Origin: Polyangiaceae bacterium
GTDB lineage: Bacteria > Myxococcota_A > Polyangia > Polyangiales > Polyangiaceae
NCBI GenBank assembly: GCA_020633235.1
Contig: JACKEA010000001.1
Span: 186,001 to 250,000, forward strand
Length of the DNA stretch: 64,000 nt
Reading direction: 5' to 3'
The notes beneath the pieces are model-generated. The model had not been told where the DNA came from. It did not search any database and worked only from the letters and a program-made list of their open reading frames with translations. A program made the position numbers and the translations under genes. Within the stretch, counting starts at the first letter, position 1; each line of letters begins with the position of its first letter. Of the stretch, positions 17,096 to 25,230 are shown one piece after another.

Positions 17096-17121
17096 GGTTG
17101 CGCGGGCAGGACTTGAGCCCG
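17096..17121 (-). pseudogene. remnant of a tRNA-fMet 3' end
   Basis: GGTTGCGCGGGCAGGACTTG, then AGCCCG, matches the 3' end of the initiator tRNA (17199-17224) with three differences: the T-arm and acceptor 3' strand are recognisable, then similarity stops. It is next to its own terminator hairpin (17065-17091). This looks like a duplicated tRNA end, the kind of scar left by integration or recombination. Confidence 0.6.
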
Positions 17122-17174
17122 GGAGCGAGCTGCGGAGCAGGGAGCGAGGCCCTGAAGCCAGGCCGAGCAAAAGA

Positions 17175-17197
17175 AAAGCCCGCCGAGGGGCGGGCTT

Positions 17198-17198
<1 letters not shown>
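17175..17198 (-). terminator. terminator of the initiator tRNA
   Basis: AAAGCCCGCC/GGCGGGCTTT stem with a 4-nt loop immediately after the mature tRNA 3' end, followed by TTCTTTTGC on the minus strand. Confidence 0.8.
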
Positions 17199-17274
<76 letters not shown>

Positions 17275-17288
17275 TCAGAGGTTCGCGC

Positions 17289-17316
17289 ACTCTAGTCACA
17301 GCGCGGGCCGAGTCAA
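17289..17316 (-). promoter_or_regulatory. sigma-70-type promoter of the tRNA
   Basis: On the minus strand TTGACT, a 16-nt spacer, then TAGAGT, about 14 nt before the mature 5' end of the tRNA. Good consensus and position. Confidence 0.7.
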
Positions 17317-17352
17317 GGTCCGTGCGTCAGGGTGAGTAGGTCGGGCGCTCGA

Positions 17353-17530
17353 GCCAAATGTCCGCGGCAGCGGTCGCCGTGGCGTTTGGGCCAAATGTCC
17401 GCGGCAGCGGCGCCGTGACGTTTGGGCCAAATGTCCGCGAGTCGCCGTTGGGGGCCAAATGTCCGCGGCAGCGGCGCCGTGGCGTTTGGGCCAAATGTCC
17501 GCGAATCGCCGTTGGGGCCAAATGTCCGCG
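17353..17530. repeat. six-copy direct-repeat array (GCCAAATGTCCGCG)
   Basis: Six identical copies of GCCAAATGTCCGCG begin at 17353, 17390, 17426, 17454, 17490 and 17517. The steps are 37, 36, 28, 36 and 27 nt. Spacers are of two kinds, a long GCAGCGGCGCCGTGGCGTTT type and a short TCGCCGTTGGG type, themselves repeated. The copies are direct, not inverted. Position upstream of both the tRNA and the isc promoter allows a protein-binding array; a minisatellite is the alternative. Confidence 0.8.
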
Positions 17531-17582
17531 AAGGGTCGTTCGGGGTGGGGGAGGGCGGAGGGGCGCGGCGCGACGTCCGTTC

Positions 17583-17607
17583 GCGAGGTTCCGCGGCGGA
17601 CCGACAT
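17583..17607 (+). repeat. dispersed intergenic element, forward copy
   Basis: GCGAGGTTCCGCGGCGGACC followed by GACAT, close to consensus. It lies 53 nt upstream of the isc promoter. Confidence 0.75.
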
Positions 17608-17659
17608 GATGCGCATCAATTTGGTACGGATTACGGGGATTTTCGTGGTGGGCGCGGGG

Positions 17660-17688
17660 TTGACAGAGGGGCGGCCTGCCGCTAATAC
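17660..17688 (+). promoter_or_regulatory. consensus-like promoter of the isc operon
   Basis: TTGACA, 17-nt spacer, TAATAC; the best sigma-70-type match seen in the window. Transcription would start near 17695, leaving a leader of about 150 nt before the MerR-type gene. Confidence 0.75.
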
Positions 17689-17701
17689 ATGCCGTAGCGT
17701 A

Positions 17702-17723
17702 ACCCTCACCCATACGTAAGGGT
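17702..17723. promoter_or_regulatory. candidate operator dyad downstream of the isc promoter
   Basis: ACCCTCAC and GTAAGGGT form an imperfect dyad (ACCCTnAC/GTnAGGGT) around a 6-nt centre, just past the expected transcription start. It is a reasonable autoregulatory site for the MerR-type protein; that assignment is inference. Confidence 0.4.
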
Positions 17724-17842
17724 TCGAGTCATACTAGGAACATCGCCTGAGCGGCCCTGCTGTCATCCCCATCCCCCGGCACTTCCGCTCGAGCGTGAGA
17801 GCCCACAGCCCACAGCCCACAGCCCGCAACGTTCGAAACCTC

Positions 17843-18412
17843 ATGACTGACAAGCGCCATCTCGATCTCGTGCCGCCGGATCCCAAGTGGATTCACGGCG
17901 GCGGTGCGTCCGCGCCGGACGGCGAGGGGGACGACGGCGAGCTGATGCTGGTGGGGGAGATCGCCAAGGCCACGGGCAAGACGGTGCGCGCCATCCACCT
18001 GTATGAGGACATGGGGCTGCTCCGCCCGCAGGATCGCTCCAAGGGGCGCTACCGCTTGTTCGGTACGGACTCGCTGGTGCGCGTGCGCTGGATCACGAAG
18101 CTGCAAAGCCTCGGGCTCTCGCTCTCGGAAATCCAAGAAGTGGTGCGCGAGCAAGAGGGTGCTGCGACGGCGATGTTCGCGGCGGCGCGCTTGCGCGAGG
18201 TGTACCTGGAGAAGCTCGCCGAAGCGCGGGCAAAGCTCGAAGAGCTGCAGTCCCTCGAGCGCGAGCTGGAAGAGAGCCTCGCCTATCTGGACGCGTGTGA
18301 TTCGCACTGCGAGCCGCAGATCCCCACCCAAGGCTGCTCCAACTGCGAGCGCCACGACAGACCCACCACCGCTCCGGACTTGGTTGCCGGGGCCCAAGCC
18401 CAAGCCCACTAG
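17843..18412 (+). CDS. MerR-family regulator heading the isc operon, Cys-rich tail
   Basis: A 189-residue MerR-type DNA-binding protein. After a 33-residue extension comes the winged helix LVGEIAKATGKTVRAIHLYE, then DMGLLRPQDRSKGRYRLF, and LGLSLSEIQEVV, with a dimerisation coiled coil at about 118-150. The tail has Cys152, Cys156, Cys165 and Cys168 with His155 and His171 close by. This could bind an Fe-S cluster or metal, as SoxR does with a different spacing. It stands 13 nt before iscS, where most bacteria have the Rrf2-type IscR, so a role as Fe-S homeostasis sensor is likely by position. ATG at 17843 is preferred over 17795. Confidence 0.85.
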   Translation: MTDKRHLDLVPPDPKWIHGGGASAPDGEGDDGELMLVGEIAKATGKTVRAIHLYEDMGLLRPQDRSKGRYRLFGTDSLVRVRWITKLQSLGLSLSEIQEVVREQEGAATAMFAAARLREVYLEKLAEARAKLEELQSLERELEESLAYLDACDSHCEPQIPTQGCSNCERHDRPTTAPDLVAGAQAQAH

Positions 18413-18425
18413 CTCGGAAACCGAA

Positions 18426-19649
18426 ATGGCCCTCAAGCTTCCCGTTTACATGGATTACCACGCCACCACGCCGGTCGACCCGCGCGTGCTGGAGGCGATG
18501 CTGCCGTATTTCACGCAGGACTTCGGCAACGCGGCGAGCCGCACGCATCGCTTTGGCTGGGAAGCGGAAGCCGCGGTGGACGACGCTCGAGATACGCTGG
18601 CAGCGTTCATCGGCGCGGATTCCAGCAAGGAAATCGTGTTCACCTCCGGTGCCACGGAGAGCGACAACCTCGCGATCAAGGGTGTTGCCGAGTACTACCA
18701 GAGCCGCGGCAATCACATCATCACCACGCAGATCGAGCACAAGGCCGTGCTGGATTCGTGCAAGCGCCTGGAGAAGCAGGGCTATCAGGTCACCTACCTG
18801 GCCGTGGGCAAGGACGGCATCGTCGATCCGGACGACGTGAAGAACGCCATCACGGACAAGACCATCCTGGTGACCGTGATGCTCGCCAACAACGAGGTGG
18901 GCACCATTCAGCCCATCGCCGAGATTGGCAAGATCACGCGGGAGCGCGGCATCCTGTTGCACTGCGACGCGGTGCAGGGCGTGGGCAAGACGCCGTTCAA
19001 CGTCAAAGAGATGAACGTGGACCTGGCGTCCATCACGGCGCACAAGATCTACGGACCCAAAGGCGTGGGGGCGCTGTACGTGCGCCGCAGCAAGCCGCGC
19101 GTGCGGCTGGTGGCGCAGATGGACGGCGGTGGCCACGAGCGCGGCATGCGCTCCGGCACGCTCAACGTGCCCGGCATCGTGGGTTTCGCCAAGGCTGCGC
19201 GGATCCTGATCGACGAAGGCGCGGAAGATGCCGCCCGCATCAAGAAGCTGCGCGACAGCCTGCAGCAGAAGATCGAAAAGGAGCTCGACATGGTCGTGCT
19301 CAACGGCCACCCGGAAAAGCGCTTGGTCGGGAACCTGAACCTCTCGTTCTCTTTCGTGGAGGGCGAGGGCCTGATGATGGCCATCAAAGACGTAGCCGTT
19401 TCCAGCGGCTCCGCCTGCACCAGCGCCAGCCTGGAGCCCAGCTACGTGCTGCGCTCCATGGGGCTGGACGAAGACCTGGCGCACTCCAGCATTCGCTTCG
19501 GCCTCGGTCGCTTCAACACCGAAGAAGAAGTGGATTTCGTGGCGGACCTCGTCGTCTCCAAGGTGAAGAAGCTCCGCGACATGTCGCCCCTGTACGAGAT
19601 GTACAAGGACGGCGTCGACATCAAGTCCATTCAGTGGGCAGCACACTGA
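18426..19649 (+). CDS. iscS: cysteine desulfurase IscS
   Basis: A 407-residue pyridoxal-phosphate enzyme, almost the length of E. coli IscS (404). It takes sulfur from cysteine and passes it as persulfide to IscU. The PLP lysine is Lys207 in SITAHKIYGPKG, and the persulfide-forming Cys331 is in the mobile loop SSGSACTSASLEP typical of group I desulfurases. VYMDYHATTPVDP and FTSGATESDNLAI are also as in IscS. The ATG at 18426 is 13 nt after the MerR-type gene; iscU follows by 15 nt. The conserved C-terminal IscU-docking tail (PLYEMYKDGVDIKSIQW) is present. Confidence 0.97.
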   Translation: MALKLPVYMDYHATTPVDPRVLEAMLPYFTQDFGNAASRTHRFGWEAEAAVDDARDTLAAFIGADSSKEIVFTSGATESDNLAIKGVAEYYQSRGNHIITTQIEHKAVLDSCKRLEKQGYQVTYLAVGKDGIVDPDDVKNAITDKTILVTVMLANNEVGTIQPIAEIGKITRERGILLHCDAVQGVGKTPFNVKEMNVDLASITAHKIYGPKGVGALYVRRSKPRVRLVAQMDGGGHERGMRSGTLNVPGIVGFAKAARILIDEGAEDAARIKKLRDSLQQKIEKELDMVVLNGHPEKRLVGNLNLSFSFVEGEGLMMAIKDVAVSSGSACTSASLEPSYVLRSMGLDEDLAHSSIRFGLGRFNTEEEVDFVADLVVSKVKKLRDMSPLYEMYKDGVDIKSIQWAAH

Positions 19650-19664
19650 CAAAGGAAAGGAACC

Positions 19665-20096
19665 ATGGCGTACAGCAACAAGGTCATCGAGCACTACGAG
19701 AACCCGAAGAACGTCGGCACGCTCGACAAGGAAGACCCTTCGGTGGGCACGGGGCTCGTGGGAGCGCCGGCTTGCGGCGACGTCATGCGCTTGCAGATCA
19801 AGGTCAGTGAAGATGGCGTGATCGAAGACGCCAAGTTCAAGACCTTCGGCTGCGGCTCGGCCATCGCGTCTTCTTCCCTGGCCACGGAGTGGATCAAGGG
19901 CAAGAACGTGGACGAGGCGGAGCAGATCAAGAACAGCCAGATTGCCGAAGAGCTGAGCCTGCCGCCGGTGAAGATCCACTGCTCCGTGTTGGCGGAAGAC
20001 GCCATCAAGAGCGCAATCGAGGATTACCGCAAGAAGAAGGCCGCCCGCGAAGCACTGGCGCAGCCCGAGGCCGCTGGAGAGTCCGCCCAGACCTGA
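19665..20096 (+). CDS. iscU: Fe-S cluster scaffold IscU
   Basis: A 143-residue scaffold on which [2Fe-2S] clusters are built. The three ligand cysteines are at 37 (APACGDVM), 63 (FGCGSAIASS) and 106 (HCSVLAEDA), the same numbers as in E. coli IscU. The chaperone-recognition motif LPPVK for HscA is present just before His105. The C-terminal 17 residues (Ala/Glu-rich) are longer than in E. coli. GGAAAGGA precedes the start at a suitable distance. Third gene of the isc operon. Confidence 0.97.
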   Translation: MAYSNKVIEHYENPKNVGTLDKEDPSVGTGLVGAPACGDVMRLQIKVSEDGVIEDAKFKTFGCGSAIASSSLATEWIKGKNVDEAEQIKNSQIAEELSLPPVKIHCSVLAEDAIKSAIEDYRKKKAAREALAQPEAAGESAQT

Positions 20097-20125
20097 GGAG
20101 CGCGGCGCGTCCGCGACGAGATCCC

Positions 20126-20515
20126 ATGGAAGCAGCCACCGTGACCACCGAAACCCGAGAGCCCCAGATCCCCGCCGACAAGCTCGGCATGCGCATCAGC
20201 GATGGTGCCGTCGCGTTTGCGAAGGAGAAGCTCGCCAAGCGGGGCACGCCCGATGCGGCGATTCGCTTGGGTATCAAGGGCGGCGGCTGTTCCGGCTTCA
20301 GCTACGTGATTCAGTTCGAGGATGATCCGCCGCGCGAGCGCGATCGCGTGTACGACATCGAAGGCGTGCGCTTCATCGTGGACAAGAAGAGCCTGATTTA
20401 CCTCGCCGGCTCCTTGCTCGACTACGAGCGCACGTTGATGTTCCAGGGTTTCAAGTTCCGGAACCCGAACGAAGCCTCGAGCTGCGGCTGCGGCCACTCC
20501 TTCACCGTGAAGTGA
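20126..20515 (+). CDS. iscA: A-type Fe-S carrier IscA
   Basis: A 129-residue HesB/IscA-family carrier that receives clusters from IscU and delivers them to apo-proteins. The three conserved cysteines are visible in GGGCSGFSYVIQF and in the C-terminal SSCGCGHSF. An N-terminal extension of about 20 residues precedes the usual start of the fold. The stop overlaps the GTG of hscB by 4 nt, so translation is coupled. Confidence 0.95.
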   Translation: MEAATVTTETREPQIPADKLGMRISDGAVAFAKEKLAKRGTPDAAIRLGIKGGGCSGFSYVIQFEDDPPRERDRVYDIEGVRFIVDKKSLIYLAGSLLDYERTLMFQGFKFRNPNEASSCGCGHSFTVK

Positions 20516-21024
20516 GCGACCCGTTTTCCACCCTCGGGGTCGAACCGGCGTTCGATCTCGATCTCGCCGTGCTCGAACGGCGGCACCGGGAGCTTTCGCG
20601 CGAGCTTCACCCGGACCGCTACGTCGGAAGACCGGCGGGCGAGCGGCGACAAGCGCTCGGGCGCGCGATAGAGGTGAACGAAGCCTGGCGCGTGCTCAAA
20701 GACCCCATTCGCCGTGCGGAAGCGCTGCTCACGCTCAGCGGCACGCCGGTGGGAGAGACGAACGAGCCCAAGCCGGATCCCGAGCTGCTGATGGACATGA
20801 TGGAGCAGCGCGAGAGCCTGGCGGAGGCGCGCCAGAAGCGCGACCCCGCGCTGTTGGAGAAGCTCGCCGGCACCATGCGCGATCGCTTTCAGAAGACGGA
20901 GCAGTCGCTCGGGACCGCCCTGGCCGCCAAGGATGCCGCCGCGGCCGTGCGCCAGCTGGGCGAGCTCCGCTACCTGCGGCGCTTCTTGGATGAAGCGGCC
21001 GCCATCGAGGACGAGATTTTCTGA
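20512..21024 (+). CDS. hscB: J-domain co-chaperone HscB
   Basis: A 170-residue co-chaperone that brings IscU to HscA and stimulates its ATPase. The J domain is N-terminal with the invariant HPD in LHPDRYVG; helix IV and the C-terminal three-helix bundle that binds IscU follow (ELLMDMMEQRESLAEAR and ELRYLRRFLDEAAAIE). The GTG start overlaps the iscA stop by 4 nt and the stop overlaps the hscA ATG by one base, a tight chaperone operon. The length matches E. coli HscB (171). Confidence 0.95.
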   Translation: MSDPFSTLGVEPAFDLDLAVLERRHRELSRELHPDRYVGRPAGERRQALGRAIEVNEAWRVLKDPIRRAEALLTLSGTPVGETNEPKPDPELLMDMMEQRESLAEARQKRDPALLEKLAGTMRDRFQKTEQSLGTALAAKDAAAAVRQLGELRYLRRFLDEAAAIEDEIF

Positions 21025-22958
21025 TGGTCCTGCTCGATATCTTCGACCCCAAGGCGCCGCCGAAAGCCATCGGCATCGATCTGGGAACCACGCATTCGAT
21101 AGTGGCCACCGTGAAGGACGAACGGCCCGCGGCGCTGACCACGTGTGACGGCACGCCGCTCCTGCCGAGCGTGGTGTATTACGGGGATCACCGGAACATC
21201 GTGGTCGGCGAGGCCGCCAAGAGCTACGCCACGCGCCATCCGGAGCGGACCATCGCTTCCGCCAAGCGCTTCATGGGACGCGGCGCGTCGGACGCGCAGA
21301 CCGCGCGCCTCGGGACTTATCGCTTCGTGCCCCCGAAGACGGAAGACGACGCCAAGGTCGTGCGCTTCGACGTGGGCGTGGCGGAGGTCACGCCGGTGGA
21401 AGTGAGCGCGGAGATCTTGAAGAGCCTGCGGCAGAGCGCGATGGATCAGCTCGGCGCCGTGGGCGGTGCGGTGGTCACCGTGCCCGCCTACTTCGACGAT
21501 GCCCAGCGCCAGGCCACCAAGGACGCCGGCCGTCTCGCCGGCTTGGAAGTGCTGCGTCTGCTGAACGAGCCCACCGCCGCGGCGCTGGCCTACGGTCTGG
21601 AAAAGAAGGACAACGGCCTCTTCGCCGTGTACGACCTGGGCGGCGGCACCTTCGACATCACCATCTTGATGCTCGACGACGGCGTGTTCCAGGTAAAGAG
21701 CACGGGCGGGGACAGCGCCCTCGGCGGGGACGACATGGATCGCCTGATCGCCGAGGAGATGCTCTCCGCCATGGGCTTCGCGGAGCCGGCGGATCGCACG
21801 CCCGAGGTCATCGGCATTGCGCTCAGCGCAGCGCGGCAGGCCAAGCACGCCCTCACGGATCGCCCCGAGGTGCAGGTCGAGCTCCCGAAGCGCGGGGGCG
21901 GCGCCGCCGAATACGTCATCACCCGCGAGCACTTCGACCAGCTCATCTTGCCGCTGCTGGATCGGACCGGCCGCGCTTGTCGGAGAGCGCTGCGCGACGC
22001 GGAGCTCGCTGCAGAGCAGCTGGATGGCGTGATCCTGGTGGGTGGCTCGACGCGAGTGCCCCGGGTGCGAAGCTACGTCGCCGAGGTGTTCGGCAAAGAG
22101 CCCCTCGGGGACATCGATCCGGATCTCGTCGTGGCCTACGGCGCGGCGATCCAGGCCGAGCTGCTCGCCACCTCCAGCGACGAGGTGCTGCTCTTGGACG
22201 TGTTGCCGCTGTCCCTCGGCGTGGAAACCATGGGCGGCGGCGTGGACAAGATCCTGCCGCGCAACACCACGATCCCGGCGGGTGCCAAGAGCGTGTTCAC
22301 GACGTACGCCGATAACCAGACGGGCTTCGACATTCACGTGGTGCAGGGCGAGCGGGAGCTGGCGTCGGACTGTCGATCCCTCGCGCGCTTCGGCCTGAAG
22401 GGCATTCCGCCGATGCCGGCAGGGATGGCGCGCCTGGAGGTGGAGTTCTTCGTGGACGAGAACAACCTCCTGAAAGTGGAGGCGCGCGAGATGACCACCG
22501 GCATCACGCAGCACGTGGAGGTGCAGCCCAGCTACGGCCTGACGGACGAGCAGGTGGAGGACATGCTGCTCGACGCCTTGGACCACGGCGAGGAAGACTT
22601 CGAAGCGCGGCGCCTGGCGGACGCCCGGGTGGAGGCGGAGCGCATCTTGCTCGCCACCAGGAAGGCCATCGCCGCGGACGCGGATCTGCTGGAGGCCGGC
22701 GAGGGCGAGCGCGTGGAGAAGGCGATGGCAGATCTCCGAGAAGCGATCGACACGGCGAAGAAGGCCGCGCGGGTGCAGCTGTGCATCGACGCGCTGGACG
22801 ACGCGACCCACGAGTGGGCCGGGCGGCGCATGAACCGCGCGATCCAGAGCGCCATTGCCGGCAAGGGCGTGGACAGCGTGCGAGAGAAGGTGGAACACGC
22901 CAAAGGCGTGGACGCCCACGTGGAAGACCACGCGCGCGCGCGTGAGGAGCGACACTGA
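21024..22958 (+). CDS. hscA: Hsp70-type chaperone HscA
   Basis: A 644-residue Hsp70 specialised for cluster release from IscU. The nucleotide-binding half shows GIDLGTTHSIVATV, FAVYDLGGGTFDITIL and GVILVGGSTRVPRV. The peptide-binding half starts at about residue 390 with LDVLPLSLGVETMGGGVDKI, and a helical lid follows. It recognises the LPPVK of IscU. It is a little longer than E. coli HscA (616), mostly in the C-terminal lid. The start is overlapped by the hscB stop and the end by the fdx start. Confidence 0.96.
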   Translation: MVLLDIFDPKAPPKAIGIDLGTTHSIVATVKDERPAALTTCDGTPLLPSVVYYGDHRNIVVGEAAKSYATRHPERTIASAKRFMGRGASDAQTARLGTYRFVPPKTEDDAKVVRFDVGVAEVTPVEVSAEILKSLRQSAMDQLGAVGGAVVTVPAYFDDAQRQATKDAGRLAGLEVLRLLNEPTAAALAYGLEKKDNGLFAVYDLGGGTFDITILMLDDGVFQVKSTGGDSALGGDDMDRLIAEEMLSAMGFAEPADRTPEVIGIALSAARQAKHALTDRPEVQVELPKRGGGAAEYVITREHFDQLILPLLDRTGRACRRALRDAELAAEQLDGVILVGGSTRVPRVRSYVAEVFGKEPLGDIDPDLVVAYGAAIQAELLATSSDEVLLLDVLPLSLGVETMGGGVDKILPRNTTIPAGAKSVFTTYADNQTGFDIHVVQGERELASDCRSLARFGLKGIPPMPAGMARLEVEFFVDENNLLKVEAREMTTGITQHVEVQPSYGLTDEQVEDMLLDALDHGEEDFEARRLADARVEAERILLATRKAIAADADLLEAGEGERVEKAMADLREAIDTAKKAARVQLCIDALDDATHEWAGRRMNRAIQSAIAGKGVDSVREKVEHAKGVDAHVEDHARAREERH

Positions 22959-23302
22959 TGCCGCGGGTGAAGTTCATCGATCAGGGTGTGGAGGTGGAGG
23001 TGCCGGTGGGGACCAGCATCCTCTCAGCGTCCAAGAAGATCGGCGCGCCGGAAGGGGACGCGTGTGGTGGCGTGTGCGCCTGCTCCACGTGTCACGTGTA
23101 CGTGGACACCGGCCTCGAGCTCCTAGCGGAGGCCAGCGAAGACGAAGAGGACATCTTGGACAAGGCCTTCGACGTCCGAGAGAACTCCCGCCTCGGCTGC
23201 CAAGCGCGCATAGAGAAAGACGGCGAGGTCGCCGTGCGCATCTCCAAGGAGAGCCTGGACGCCTACTACAACGAGCACCCGGACGTTCCGCGGCCGGAGT
23301 GA
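22958..23302 (+). CDS. fdx: isc-type [2Fe-2S] ferredoxin
   Basis: A 114-residue adrenodoxin-type ferredoxin that supplies electrons for cluster assembly. The ligands are in CGGVCACSTCHVYV (Cys-x5-Cys-x2-Cys) and in SRLGCQAR. The acidic stretch EASEDEEDILDKAFDVRENS, ahead of the last ligand, is where partners bind in this family. ATG overlaps the hscA stop by one base. It ends the operon and abuts the convergent amine oxidase gene with no space between stop codons. Confidence 0.95.
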   Translation: MPRVKFIDQGVEVEVPVGTSILSASKKIGAPEGDACGGVCACSTCHVYVDTGLELLAEASEDEEDILDKAFDVRENSRLGCQARIEKDGEVAVRISKESLDAYYNEHPDVPRPE

Positions 23303-24637
23303 CTACGCGACCCGCACTTCTTCCGCAGCCCGCTCGCCGGATTCCACGGCGCCTTCCATGAAGCCCATACAGGCGCGGGCGGTCTCCGACCCCGCCCAGT
23401 GGATGCGTCCTACGGGAGCGCGCAGCGCCGCGCCGTGGACGCTCAGGCTGCCAGGGGGAAACAGAGCGATGGGGCCTCCCCCGCTGTACTGCTCCGTGCA
23501 CCAGTCCGTCTCGACGTACGCCATCGGCCGCTTCGCCTCGTCGCCGAAATAGCGCGCGAGCTTCGACAGGATCAGGCGCCTTCGCTCTGCCGAATCGATG
23601 CGATGCCAGCTCCTCGCCGGCGCTCCGCCCACGAAGGCGAGGAGACAGGCGGCGGAGCCGTCCGCGCTCGATTGATCGAAGGTCACGGAAATGGGGCCGT
23701 CGCCGCTGGCGGCTTCACCGCTGAGGCCACGCTCGCGCCAGAACGGGCGCTCGTAGCGGGCAAAACACTTGACTGCGGCGCCCATGGGCGCGCGCTGCGT
23801 CAGCTGCTCCCGTAACGCGGGCAGGCGGGGCGAAAATGCGATGCGGGCCCCGAGGGGAACGGGCACCGCGACGACCACGCGCGACGCTCGCACCTCGCCG
23901 CCAACTGATTTCACGATCACGCCGTCACCATCTTGGGCGATGGACGTCACCGGCGCCTCCAGGACGACGCGGAGCTCCTTCGCCAGCGCCAGGGACACAG
24001 CCTGCGCCCCACCGACGATGCGATCATGTTGGAAGCCGCCTTCAGTGGAGATGAGCTTCTCGAGACTGCCCGCCGAGCGTACGTAGGCGAGGGCGTGGAA
24101 CAGCGAGAGCTCGCCGGATTCCGCGCCGAAGATGGTGCGCATGGCGGCGTCCATCGCTGCGCGTGCGTCCGCGCTCCACATCAGCCTGCGTCGCATTGCA
24201 TCCAGAGTGGTCGCGTCCCACGCGGCTGCCCGCGGATGGCTCCAGGGCTCGACCGGATCCAGCCGCCGCGCGAGCGCGTCGATGCTCCAGATGGCCGCCT
24301 GCATCTGCGCGAGCTTCCATGGCGCCATCCAAGGAATGGTTCCGGAATAGGTCGAGATCCGACCGCGCATCTCGAGGATCTTCTTGCCGGTGTCGAAGGT
24401 CGGAAACGTGGACAGTCCGAGCTCTTTCAGCAACGCGTACATGCGTGGTTGCCCGGCACCGATCCACTCGCCGCCGTAGTCCACCTCGGCGCCTTCGAGC
24501 TGCCCGCTCCAGGTGCGTCCGCCCACGCGGTCTCGCGCTTCGAGCACGACCACGCTCTTGCCGGCCGCCGCGAGCCTGCGCGCTGCGACGAGCCCCGCGA
24601 TGCCGGCCCCGACAACGACGACGTCTGCGTCCCGCAT
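23303..24637 (-). CDS. FAD-dependent amine oxidase family protein
   Basis: A 444-residue flavin monoamine oxidase-like enzyme. The N-terminal Rossmann motif is DVVVVGAGIAGLVAARRLAA, followed by the GG doublet region DRVGGRTWSGQLEGAEVDYG and GGEWIGAGQ. The C-terminal FAD segment GRIHWAGSETARACMGFMEG and AVESGERAAEEV is complete. It should oxidise an amine (or a related C-N bond) with release of peroxide. The substrate is not predictable. It is convergent with the isc operon, and its start is 13 nt past a small conserved-looking gene on the same strand. Confidence 0.92.
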   Translation of the reverse strand: MRDADVVVVGAGIAGLVAARRLAAAGKSVVVLEARDRVGGRTWSGQLEGAEVDYGGEWIGAGQPRMYALLKELGLSTFPTFDTGKKILEMRGRISTYSGTIPWMAPWKLAQMQAAIWSIDALARRLDPVEPWSHPRAAAWDATTLDAMRRRLMWSADARAAMDAAMRTIFGAESGELSLFHALAYVRSAGSLEKLISTEGGFQHDRIVGGAQAVSLALAKELRVVLEAPVTSIAQDGDGVIVKSVGGEVRASRVVVAVPVPLGARIAFSPRLPALREQLTQRAPMGAAVKCFARYERPFWRERGLSGEAASGDGPISVTFDQSSADGSAACLLAFVGGAPARSWHRIDSAERRRLILSKLARYFGDEAKRPMAYVETDWCTEQYSGGGPIALFPPGSLSVHGAALRAPVGRIHWAGSETARACMGFMEGAVESGERAAEEVRVA

Positions 24638-24650
24638 CCCGCGGGAGAGC

Positions 24651-24842
24651 TTACTCCGCCGGGGCTGCGTTTTCGCGCGGAGCCGGGCGCTCCGACGCCG
24701 GGCCCAGCGAGCCCAGGAACGTGCACTGCTGGCGATGAAGCAGCGCGTTGGCCACGCAGCGGGCGTATGTGCGGAATCCGAACAGCTTCACGATCAACCC
24801 CGCGTGAAGGACGAGATGTCGGGTTCGGATGGTGCCCAGCAT
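24651..24842 (-). CDS. small hypothetical protein
   Basis: A 63-residue frame: MLGTIRTRHLVLHAGLIVKL continues as FGFRTYARCVANALLHRQQC. The composition (His, Arg, Tyr, Cys in a helical pattern) looks more like a real protein than the Arg/Ser/Pro-rich shadows around it. No family is recognised and no strong ribosome-binding site is seen. It lies 13 nt upstream of the amine oxidase on the same strand and may be its operon partner. Confidence 0.45.
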   Translation of the reverse strand: MLGTIRTRHLVLHAGLIVKLFGFRTYARCVANALLHRQQCTFLGSLGPASERPAPRENAAPAE

Positions 24843-25230
24843 GACAGCCGAGAAACTGCATACACCATGCCGTGCCGATTTCGAAGATTTCCGTTCAGGG
24901 GCACCAGTGCCGCCTTTCAAATGTGAAATCGGAGGCCCAGATCCGCAGTGCCGTTCGGGGACAGTGGTTCCGCGTTGGACCAACAAAACCAGTCACGAAT
25001 GCAGCTGGATGTTGGCTCGCCGCGGTAACCGCACGAAGCGGTGTAGGCAATGATGCGACCTGGTTCTCAGAGCACGGCGCAGCTCCCCGCCAAGCTCGTA
25101 GAACAGCGGACCGATCGACACATCCCAATCCCAGCGCGGCGGCGCCGCACGCGCCCGGAAACAGTGCAGGACATTCGGCGTTTGCCGCCCCCATTCAAGG
25201 AAGCCGCCTTGGGGCCGTTTCCCTCACAGC
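24843..25230. other. gene-free region before the GGDEF-like gene
   Basis: 388 nt with one forward copy of the dispersed element (24966-24987, variant CGCGTTGGACCAACA). No supported gene or clear promoter otherwise. Confidence 0.45.
24966..24987 (+). repeat. dispersed intergenic element, forward copy (variant)
   Basis: GGTTCCGCGTTGGACCAACA, then AA; differs from consensus by TT in place of GC/CC in the middle. Confidence 0.65.

Larger units (their letters stand above)
17275..17842. other. regulatory region between the tRNA and the isc operon
   Basis: 568 nt without a supported gene. From left to right: the tRNA promoter, a six-copy CCAAATGTCCGCG array (17353-17530), one forward copy of the dispersed element (17583-17607), a strong promoter (17660-17688), a dyad (17702-17723) and a leader of about 150 nt to the MerR-type gene. 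A triplicated CCCACAG lies near 17810. Confidence 0.6.

Noticed and set aside
17353..17530. CRISPR array
   Set aside because: Repeats are only 14 nt, spacers are repeated and of two lengths (13-14 and 22-23 nt), and no cas gene is near.
17843..18412. SoxR
   Set aside because: MerR-type with a Cys tail, but the Cys spacing (x3, x8, x2) does not match SoxR C-x2-C-x-C-x5-C, and the context is isc.
18093..19979. 628-codon minus-strand frame
   Set aside because: Antisense to the MerR-type gene, iscS and iscU; composition His/Arg/Val-rich, typical of a shadow.
20970..22955. 661-codon minus-strand frame
   Set aside because: Mirror of hscA; no start signal or family similarity.
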